Shown here: positions 5,893 through 10,813 of the stretch, piece after piece
Position numbering within the stretch: the first letter of the stretch is position 1
Layout: every line of letters starts with the position of its first letter
The notes under the pieces: generated by a model
The model's input: the letters and a program-made list of their open reading frames with translations, nothing else
What the model was told of the DNA's origin: nothing
Databases searched by the model: none
Position numbers and translations under genes: made by a program
NCBI GenBank assembly: GCA_025458985.1
Contig: JALORM010000162.1
Coordinates: forward strand, 1-10,813
Origin: Paracoccaceae bacterium
GTDB taxonomy: Bacteria; Pseudomonadota; Alphaproteobacteria; Rhodobacterales; Rhodobacteraceae
Direction: 5' to 3'
Length of the DNA stretch: 10,813 nt

Positions 5893-6567
5893 ATGCATAT
5901 CCTGATGATCGAGGACGAACCGCGGGTGGCAGACTTCGTTCGCCGCGGGCTTCGCGCCGAGGGCTGGTTGATCGACCACGCTTCAAGCGCCGAAGACGGC
6001 CTCCAACGGCTGAGGGAGGGACCCTACGACCTTGTGCTGCTGGACGTGATGCTTCCCGGCATGTCGGGCGACGATCTGTGCCGCAGCCTGCGTGCCGCGC
6101 GAAATCCGGTCCCGATCCTGATGCTCAGCGCGCTCGGCTCAACCGACGACCGCGTCCACGGGCTCCGGACCGGGGCGGACGACTACCTTGCAAAGCCCTT
6201 CGAGTTCGACGAGCTGGTCGCGCGGATCGAGGCGCTTCACCGCCGGAATCACGCTCCCGCCGCGCCGGAGACCGGTCGCACCCTGACGCTGGGGCCGCTG
6301 TCCTTCGACCCGGACGCAATGCGCCTGACGCTCGATGGCGCGGAACTGGATATGTCGAGCAAGGAACGCGATGTCCTCGTTCTCCTGATGAAAAACGCCG
6401 GGCGCGTCTGCGCGCGGGAACGGCTCCTGAATTCGGTCTGGGGCCTCGACGCCGACCCGCTTACCAACGTGGTCGACGTCACGGTCAGCCGCATCCGCCC
6501 CAAGCTGGGAGAGGCCGCGGACATGATCACGACGATCCGGAACTATGGCTATCGGCTGGACGTCTGA
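5893..6567 (+). CDS. OmpR/PhoB-family response regulator
   Basis: A 224-residue DNA-binding response regulator, the cognate partner of the kinase encoded 68 bases upstream. The receiver domain (1-118) has the acidic pocket Glu7/Asp8, phospho-acceptor Asp51 in LLDVMLPGMSG, switch Ser79 and invariant Lys101 in KPFEFDEL. The C-terminal winged helix (about 133-222) carries the usual LSSKERDVLVLLM-type recognition region (here DMSSKERDVLVLLM), NVVDVTVSRIRPKLG and a final YGYRLDV. The ATG gives the standard MHILMIEDE opening; AAGGGG lies 11 bases upstream, an unusually long gap. Proteins of this class bind direct repeats with an 11-bp period, which matches the two repeated sites at 2542 and 4144. 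It is therefore the leading candidate to control both its own operon and the polyphosphate genes. No terminator with a T-run follows; a weak hairpin (GCCGCC/GGCGGC, 6568-6592) is present. Confidence 0.95.
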   Translation: MHILMIEDEPRVADFVRRGLRAEGWLIDHASSAEDGLQRLREGPYDLVLLDVMLPGMSGDDLCRSLRAARNPVPILMLSALGSTDDRVHGLRTGADDYLAKPFEFDELVARIEALHRRNHAPAAPETGRTLTLGPLSFDPDAMRLTLDGAELDMSSKERDVLVLLMKNAGRVCARERLLNSVWGLDADPLTNVVDVTVSRIRPKLGEAADMITTIRNYGYRLDV

Positions 6568-6621
6568 GCCGCCCTTGATCCCTTCAGGCGGCAGATGGAC
6601 GGGTTCCGCAAGCGAATCCTG

Positions 6622-6649
6622 AAAAACGTTCGCGCGGGCCTAAGGCCCG
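6622..6649 (-). terminator. Possible terminator downstream of tRNA-Ala
   Basis: On the minus strand CGGGCC-TTA-GGCCCG (6649-6635) forms a 6-bp stem and is followed, after eight bases, by five T residues (6626-6622). It lies about 70 bases beyond the tRNA 3' end. The gap between stem and T-run is longer than in a classical intrinsic terminator, so the call is tentative. Confidence 0.35.
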
Positions 6650-6719
6650 ATCAGAGCTGCGGCTCCATTCTACAGCAGAACGAGGGGCGGACTGTCGGTA
6701 TCGCCGTGTAGGAATGGAT

Positions 6720-6795
<76 letters not shown>

Positions 6796-6832
6796 ACCGG
6801 AGGTCCGGGCGCCCTGGGGCGCCCGCGCGAGA

Positions 6833-6861
6833 CATCTAGGGAAGCGGGCCGAACTCCGCAA
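6833..6861 (-). promoter_or_regulatory. Sigma-70-type promoter of tRNA-Ala
   Basis: On the minus strand TTGCGG (6861-6856), a 17-bp spacer and TAGATG (6838-6833) give a housekeeping promoter of the form usual in alphaproteobacteria. It points at the tRNA, whose 5' end is 38 bases further on. An 8-bp GC hairpin (6806-6825) lies in the short leader and may help end transcripts of the upstream acidic-protein gene or guide 5' processing. Confidence 0.65.
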
Positions 6862-6888
6862 GCGAAAAATCGGCCGCCGGAAGAGGCG

Positions 6889-7203
6889 TCAGACCTCTTC
6901 GTCGTCGCCGCCGACGTCGGCGATATCGTCGAGCGAGACGTTGTCGTCGTCCTCGTCCTCGAGAAGCTCATCCTCGAGATCGACGTCGTTGTCGTCTTCG
7001 ATGATGACGTCGTCCAGTTCGTCGTCGTCGCGGGCCACGACCTTCGACGCGGCCTTCTCGGACACGAGCGACCGGCCCCTCGGCCCTTCGAGCGTGACGA
7101 CCTCGCCGGTGTAGGGGCTGACGATCGGGGTCTTGTTGAGGTCGTAGAAGTGCCTGCCGGTCGTCGGGCAAAGGCGCTTGGTCCCCCAGTCTTCCTTGGG
7201 CAT
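6889..7203 (-). CDS. TIGR02300 family protein (FYDLN acid domain)
   Basis: A 104-residue cytosolic protein of unknown function. The N-terminal half (1-50) carries the family signature GTKRLCPTTGRHFYDLNKTP followed by IVSPYTGE. It is laid out like a zinc ribbon but keeps only one cysteine (Cys12); the usual partner positions are Thr, Ser and Gly. From about residue 58 the chain is an almost continuous Asp/Glu tail with few other residues, ending DDEEV. The ATG at 7203 has GAGGA 6 bases upstream; the open frame extends much further upstream only because it overlaps the divergent gene. On the minus strand a TTGACA box (7274-7269) lies in the 168-bp divergent spacer, but no good -10 follows. The protein may bind basic partners or RNA/ribosomes through its tail; that is speculation. 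Confidence 0.9.
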   Translation of the reverse strand: MPKEDWGTKRLCPTTGRHFYDLNKTPIVSPYTGEVVTLEGPRGRSLVSEKAASKVVARDDDELDDVIIEDDNDVDLEDELLEDEDDDNVSLDDIADVGGDDEEV

Positions 7204-7371
7204 GTCGATCCTCGGGTGGATTCGGTCTGTGGTGTGAACCGGCGTCCCGTGCCACAGGCGCAGGGTGGTGTCAAAGCCTTTCGCGGCGTCCAGCTCTGCG
7301 CCGCCGGGGTTCTTCCGTGCCAGCGCGTCGGCTGGTAAACGGAGCAAGGGCGGCACGGTCGGCGAGGACAC

Positions 7372-8061
7372 ATGGGCAGCGAGTGGCTGGACGGCGATCC
7401 ACCGGTCGAGATCGCGTTGCGGCGCAGCGGCGCGGCGCGGCGCTATTCCCTGCGGGTCTCGGGGCTGGACGGGCGGGTGACGCTGACGCTGCCGCGCCGC
7501 GCGAGCCTTGCCGAGGGCCTGGCCTTCGCGCGGTCGCGCGAGGGATGGATTCGGCGCGCGCTGGCAGCCCACGCCCCGGTGCTGGACGTGGTGCCGGGGG
7601 CCGTGCTGCCCGTCGAGGGGCAGCCGCTCATGATCGACGTTGGGCCGGTCAGGGCGGCGCGGATCGAGGGTCCGCGGCTTCTGGTGCCGTCCGCAGGTCC
7701 GCCCGGATCGCGCGTGGCCGCCTTTCTCAAGGCCACGGCACGGCGGCGCCTGTCCTCGGCGGCCGGACGCCACGCCGCAGCGCTTGGCCGGCCGCTGGGC
7801 CGGATCACGCTGCGCGATCCGCGCTCGCGCTGGGGGTCCTGCTCGTCGTCGGGCGATCTCATGTTCTCGTGGCGGCTGGTGATGGCGCCGCCCGAGGTGC
7901 TGGACTACGTGGCCGCGCACGAGGTGGCGCATCTGGCCGAGATGAACCACTCCCCCGCGTTCTGGGCCGTCGTCGCGCGGCTCTGCCCCGGCTACGGGCC
8001 GCTGCGCGCCTGGCTCCGCGCCGAGGGCGCGGCGCTGCACCGCTACCGCTTCGGCGATTGA
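7372..8061 (+). CDS. YgjP/M48-type metal-dependent hydrolase (DUF45, SprT-like)
   Basis: A 229-residue cytosolic protein of the YgjP-like family (PF01863), usually annotated as an M48 family metallopeptidase; E. coli YgjP has been reported as a UTP pyrophosphatase, so peptidase activity should not be assumed. The C-terminal metal site is intact: HEVAH (His183, Glu184, His187) followed by His193 in NHSPAFW. The family motif DPRSRWGSCSSSG (Arg151-Trp154-Cys157) lies just before it. The N-terminal half is a beta-rich region with several Arg residues (RRYSLRV, RVTLTLPRR), typical of the family. The ATG at 7372 has GAGGA only 3 bases upstream, so the start is moderately sure. The gene is divergent from the TIGR02300 gene and is followed 32 bases later by a GntR regulator, possibly on the same transcript. 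No signal peptide or membrane segment is seen. Confidence 0.88.
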   Translation: MGSEWLDGDPPVEIALRRSGAARRYSLRVSGLDGRVTLTLPRRASLAEGLAFARSREGWIRRALAAHAPVLDVVPGAVLPVEGQPLMIDVGPVRAARIEGPRLLVPSAGPPGSRVAAFLKATARRRLSSAAGRHAAALGRPLGRITLRDPRSRWGSCSSSGDLMFSWRLVMAPPEVLDYVAAHEVAHLAEMNHSPAFWAVVARLCPGYGPLRAWLRAEGAALHRYRFGD

Positions 8062-8093
8062 CCGGCCGCGGCCGGGCGATCACACTCGGCCCC

Positions 8094-8747
8094 ATGCTTC
8101 TTGACACCAGGCGGGCCGAGGGCGGGGGTGGCGCCCAGCACGACAGGCTCTACCGCACGCTGCGCGCCCGCATCATGCACGGCGAGATCGAACCCGGGCG
8201 GGCGCTGACGCTCCGCGGGCTGGCAGCGCAGTTCGGCGTGTCGATGACCCCTGCCCGCGAGGCGGTGCGGCGCCTCGTGGCCGAGGGCGCCCTGACCCTG
8301 TCGGCCTCGGGGCGGGTCTCGACGCCCGAACTCACGCCCGAGCGGATCGAGGAACTGGCCGCCGTCCGCGCGCTTCTGGAACCCGAGCTTGCCTCGCGGG
8401 CGCTGCCGCGTGCGCATATGGCGCTGATCGACCGGCTTCAGGCCATCAACGCCTCGAACGCCGAGGCCGTGGCCAAGCACGATGCCATCGCCTACATCCG
8501 CACGAACCTCGAATTCCACCGTACGCTCTACCTGCGCGCCCAGGCGCCCACGATCCTCGCGCTGACCGAGACGGTGTGGCTCCAGCTTGGTCCGACGATG
8601 CGCGCGCTCTACGGCCGCCGCACCCGCACCGACCCGCCGCAGCACCACCGCATGATCATCGCCGCGCTGAAGGCCGGAGACGAGCCGGGGCTGAGGCTGG
8701 CGGTGCGCACCGACGTGACCCAGGGGCTCAGGATGCTGATCCAGTAG
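8094..8747 (+). CDS. GntR family transcriptional regulator, FCD (FadR-type) subfamily
   Basis: A 217-residue ligand-responsive DNA-binding protein. The N-terminal winged helix (about 15-80) has LYRTLRARIMHGEIEPG, LRGLAAQFGVSMTPAREAVRRL and a GRVSTPELTPERIEEL joint to the all-helical FCD sensor domain (about 83-215). FCD domains usually bind a metal through Asp, His, His and His. Here the corresponding places appear to be Asn138 (in NLEFH), His142, His185 and Asp207, so the first and last ligands are altered. The ligand and targets are unknown; FCD regulators commonly control uptake or breakdown of organic acids and sugars acids, but no such genes are nearby. The ATG at 8094 lacks a Shine-Dalgarno sequence (CTCGGCCCC precedes it), so translation may depend on readthrough from the YgjP-like gene 32 bases upstream. 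Confidence 0.92.
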   Translation: MLLDTRRAEGGGGAQHDRLYRTLRARIMHGEIEPGRALTLRGLAAQFGVSMTPAREAVRRLVAEGALTLSASGRVSTPELTPERIEELAAVRALLEPELASRALPRAHMALIDRLQAINASNAEAVAKHDAIAYIRTNLEFHRTLYLRAQAPTILALTETVWLQLGPTMRALYGRRTRTDPPQHHRMIIAALKAGDEPGLRLAVRTDVTQGLRMLIQ

Positions 8748-8748
8748 G

Positions 8749-8775
8749 GCGGCCGAGCCTAGGGCCGCTTCTTCG
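8749..8775. terminator. Possible terminator between convergent GntR and DUF1523 genes
   Basis: GCGGCC (8749-8754) pairs with GGCCGC (8763-8768) across eight bases and is followed on the plus strand by TTCTTCG. It starts one base after the GntR stop and overlaps the DUF1523 stop codon. It would mainly serve the GntR transcript. The stem is short and the T-run imperfect. Confidence 0.35.
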
Positions 8776-9412
8776 AACGCCAGCTGTCCAGCCAGCGGCT
8801 GAACCGTCCGCGCGCCGCGTCGGCCCGCTGGTCGACGCGGTCCCAGGCTTCGCCCACGTCGGCGAGCGCCGGGTCGATGGTGCGCTCGCGGAACTGCGCC
8901 CACATCCGCCACAAGAGCAGGGCCATCCCCCCCATGATGGTCAGGATCACGATGTTCAGCCAGGGGATCAGGCGCACGTCGGGCCCCTCGACCGGGCGGA
9001 TCGACACGGCGTTGGGGAAGATCGACAGAAGCTCGTTGCGCCAGCCGTAGTGCGTGATCGCGACCCATTGCGGGGCCTGGGCAGTCGACCGGAAATCCTC
9101 GGCCTGGGTCTGGAGGTTCGCGGTGTCGAACTTGAAGTACGGCGGCCAGGACCAGCCGGTATCCTCGTTGCGATAGACCCGCGGCCGGCCGCGGGTGTCG
9201 ACCGTCTGGATGAACTGGATATCGCGGTTCGTCAGCGTGCCCGACTGGTCGTCGGGGTTTGCCCAGAAGATGCGCGTCCAGTCGTTCAGGTCCTGCCGTT
9301 CCAGATAGGTGCTGACCACGCGGACCACGTCGCGCTGCGGCAGCGTGTAGTGCAGGAAGCCGACCACGAACAGCGCAACCAGGGCGAATAGGGTCCATTT
9401 CACGTAGCGCAT
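8759..9412 (-). CDS. DUF1523 family membrane protein
   Basis: A 217-residue protein of the DUF1523 family, function unknown. A membrane segment at about 5-23 is followed by a region of about 125 residues (24-148), probably periplasmic. It contains conserved-looking stretches (LPQRDVVRVVSTYLERQD, NRDIQFIQTVDTRGRPRVYRNEDTG, WPPYFKFDTANLQ). A second membrane segment lies at about 149-170, then a basic, amphipathic cytosolic tail. The start ATG lies 10 bases after the stop of the upstream 89-residue gene, and its GAGG ribosome site overlaps that stop, so translation is probably coupled. It is the last gene of a three-gene operon with the DUF6638 protein. Two membrane anchors around an outer domain suggest a structural or quality-control role in the envelope; nothing catalytic is visible. 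Confidence 0.88.
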   Translation of the reverse strand: MRYVKWTLFALVALFVVGFLHYTLPQRDVVRVVSTYLERQDLNDWTRIFWANPDDQSGTLTNRDIQFIQTVDTRGRPRVYRNEDTGWSWPPYFKFDTANLQTQAEDFRSTAQAPQWVAITHYGWRNELLSIFPNAVSIRPVEGPDVRLIPWLNIVILTIMGGMALLLWRMWAQFRERTIDPALADVGEAWDRVDQRADAARGRFSRWLDSWRSKKRP

Positions 9413-9422
9413 CGGCCCGGCC

Positions 9423-9692
9423 TCATTCGTGGAAGTTGATGAAATAGAGGATCACCGCGATCACCGCCGTCGGAACGATGTAGACGCCGAGGATGAGCTT
9501 CGGCCTGAGAGAGGCGTCGTATTCCCGCATGCCGGCTTCCACATAGGCATTCCTGTCGCCGGATGCACCCTCCCGCTCCCAGCGTTTCTCCAGCCGCTCG
9601 CGGCGCAGCGACCGCGCATAGATCCGGATCAGCCAGTAGAAGATCGTCATCACCACGAAACCGACGACGACCAGGCGGGCGAGGGCGATCAT
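9423..9692 (-). CDS. Small two-pass membrane protein of unknown function (89 residues)
   Basis: A conserved-looking small inner-membrane protein that I cannot name. One hydrophobic segment lies at about 3-22 (IALARLVVVGFVVMTIFYWL), a charged central region at about 27-66 (RSLRRERLEKRWEREG, then an acidic YVEAGMREYD stretch), and a second hydrophobic segment at about 67-86, ending NFHE. Its ATG overlaps the stop of the DUF6638 gene by four bases (ATGA), and the DUF1523 gene starts 10 bases after its own stop. Tight spacing suggests the three products are made together and may form a membrane complex. The open frame extends further upstream, but that part is the shadow of the DUF6638 gene. Confidence 0.82.
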   Translation of the reverse strand: MIALARLVVVGFVVMTIFYWLIRIYARSLRRERLEKRWEREGASGDRNAYVEAGMREYDASLRPKLILGVYIVPTAVIAVILYFINFHE

Positions 9693-10813
9693 CGCGTGGG
9701 CCTCCTGACCGCGCCCCAGGGGCCGACGAGACCCACCAGGTCGTCGTCGGCGGCCTTGGGCGCAGGTTCTTCCATGCCGGGTTCGGGGCCGAACAGGGCG
9801 GCCCGGGTGCCGGCCTTGTCCATCTGGTACTCGCTTGCCAGGAAGTCGGCGACATAAGTCTTCTTCGCCTCGCTCCACCCGGCATAGGCGGCGTAGAACG
9901 CCTGCTTGTGGCAGATGAACAATTGCCGCACGTCCAGCGGCGCAAGCTCGGCCAGCAGCATGTTGACAAGGTCGCGGTCCGCCTGCGGGCGGGCGCGCAG
10001 CGAATAGAAGTAGGCCGGGTGTTCCGAGGTGATCCGCGGCCAGGGACCGCCGCCCTCGACCCAGCGCAGCAGCGCCGCAAGGCCCAGGAACTCCTGCGGC
10101 AGGGCGTTGCCGAGCGTACCGGCAAAGCGGCGCAGGTCGCGCCGGGTAGCGCCCTGCAGGTCGACGCCCAGGGCGTCGGCGGCGTCGAGCAGGATGAAGT
10201 CCATCTTCTGGTGCAGGATCGCCGCCGCATCGACGCCGCGGGCCTTCACGATGGGTTCCACCAGCTCGTTGCGGTCGAGGAACCGGGCGATGCCGTTGCG
10301 GTCGGAGAAGTCCAGCACCGTGTCGACCGGCAGCTTGCCCAGCCGCTCCTTCGGGCCGACCGAGATCGCGGCGGGGCGGTCCGCGCCGCGGAACAGGTAG
10401 AGCCCGCCGAAGTGCGAGGTCCAGAAATTCGCCTGTTCGAAGGTGCGGGCGGGCAGGTCGATGGGGTTGCGGGTGACATCGCCCGTCACCTTGGCCAGTC
10501 CGATCATCTCGGCGATCAGCACGTCGTCCCACCAGGCGTCGGGTTCGGTGCGGAAGCGGTGGATGCGCTCGGCCAGGCGCCGCCCCTCGGCCACCTGGGC
10601 GGTCGTGGTGTCGGCGCGCACGGTGATCTTGCGGATGTCGAAAAGCCGCGCGGCCGAGGACAGGTCGAACACCGTCCCGTCCAGTTCCCCCGCCACCGCG
10701 TCGCGGGCGGTCAGCGCGAAAAGCTGGGGCTCGTTCTCCTCGATGAAGCTGCGCAGGATCCCGCGCGAGGTCGAGAACTGCGCGTTCAAGAGCGGCGCCG
10801 TCTTCTGCGCGGT
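9689..10813 (-). CDS. DUF6638 family protein (N-terminus beyond right edge)
   Basis: The frame is open through the right edge, so the start is outside the window; 374 C-terminal residues are visible, beginning TAQKTAPLLNAQFSTSRGIL. I recognise it as the DUF6638 family of alphaproteobacteria; function unknown. The visible part has no membrane segment. Notable stretches are EPDAWWDDVLIAEMIGLAK, DLPARTFEQANFWTSHFGG and a block with SEHPAYFYSLRARPQADRDL; none is a known catalytic motif. The end is acidic and Pro-rich with a basic last segment (VRRPTR). A TTG at 10789 could be mistaken for a start, but the reading frame and similarity to the family continue upstream of it. It overlaps the next gene by four bases and heads the operon with the 89-residue and DUF1523 membrane proteins. 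Confidence 0.82.
   Translation of the reverse strand, partial: TAQKTAPLLNAQFSTSRGILRSFIEENEPQLFALTARDAVAGELDGTVFDLSSAARLFDIRKITVRADTTTAQVAEGRRLAERIHRFRTEPDAWWDDVLIAEMIGLAKVTGDVTRNPIDLPARTFEQANFWTSHFGGLYLFRGADRPAAISVGPKERLGKLPVDTVLDFSDRNGIARFLDRNELVEPIVKARGVDAAAILHQKMDFILLDAADALGVDLQGATRRDLRRFAGTLGNALPQEFLGLAALLRWVEGGGPWPRITSEHPAYFYSLRARPQADRDLVNMLLAELAPLDVRQLFICHKQAFYAAYAGWSEAKKTYVADFLASEYQMDKAGTRAALFGPEPGMEEPAPKAADDDLVGLVGPWGAVRRPTR

Noticed and set aside
4493..5986. A 497-residue open frame on the minus strand opposite the kinase
   Set aside because: The plus strand encodes an intact histidine kinase with every expected motif. The antisense product has no recognisable domain.
7246..7274. 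Sigma-70 promoter for the TIGR02300 gene (TTGACA on the minus strand)
   Set aside because: The -35 box is perfect, but the base positions 17 bp downstream read CACGGG, not a usable -10, so I do not list it as a promoter.
7204..8040. Upstream extension of the TIGR02300 frame on the minus strand
   Set aside because: It is antisense to the YgjP-like gene; the family start MPKEDWGTK at 7203 has its own ribosome site.
7317..8093. Upstream extension of the GntR frame through the YgjP-like gene
   Set aside because: The region codes in another frame for the YgjP-like protein with HEVAH; the GntR family begins near 8094.

Overview
The window is very GC-rich, and its gene set points to an alphaproteobacterium, most likely of the Rhodobacterales (Paracoccaceae/Roseobacteraceae). 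This is inferred from protein families and gene style: DUF1523, DUF6638, a TIGR02300 FYDLN-acid protein, and a TTGCGG/TAGATG-type tRNA promoter. There are no insertion sequences, phage genes, integrases or CRISPR arrays. It reads as ordinary chromosome.

Layout from left to right. (1) Positions 1-993, minus strand: an ECF sigma factor followed by a single-pass anti-sigma factor that runs off the left edge. (2) Positions 1117-2550, plus strand, divergent from the sigma gene: an exported subtilisin-like S8 serine protease with a poly-aspartate tract just after its signal peptide. (3) Positions 2648-4053: a two-gene unit, a DUF4956 membrane protein and a VTC-domain polyphosphate polymerase, closed by a perfect 14-bp stem terminator. 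(4) Positions 4190-6567: a two-component system, with a membrane histidine kinase followed by an OmpR-family response regulator. (5) Positions 6720-6795, minus strand: tRNA-Ala(GGC) with its own promoter. (6) Positions 6889-7203, minus strand: an acidic TIGR02300 protein, divergent from a YgjP/M48-type metal-dependent hydrolase (7372-8061), which is followed by a GntR/FCD regulator (8094-8747). (7) Positions 8759-10813, minus strand: a compact three-gene operon (DUF6638, an 89-residue membrane protein, DUF1523) entering from the right edge and converging on the GntR gene.

The main finding is a motif shared by the polyphosphate operon and the two-component operon. CTGTCATGAAACCGTAAC (2542-2559) and CTGTCATGGGACCGTTAC (4144-4161) match at 15 of 18 positions, and both are followed by G. 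The half-sites repeat at 11-bp spacing, as expected for an OmpR/PhoB-type regulator. The simplest reading is that the response regulator (or a PhoB-like protein) controls both its own operon and the polyphosphate genes. This would make 2532-6567 one signal-responsive polyphosphate module.

The sigma/anti-sigma/protease group at the left may form a second regulated unit, an envelope-stress or secretion type of system. A weak ECF-type promoter and an inverted repeat lie in the divergent spacer. No gap without a gene exceeds about 170 bases.
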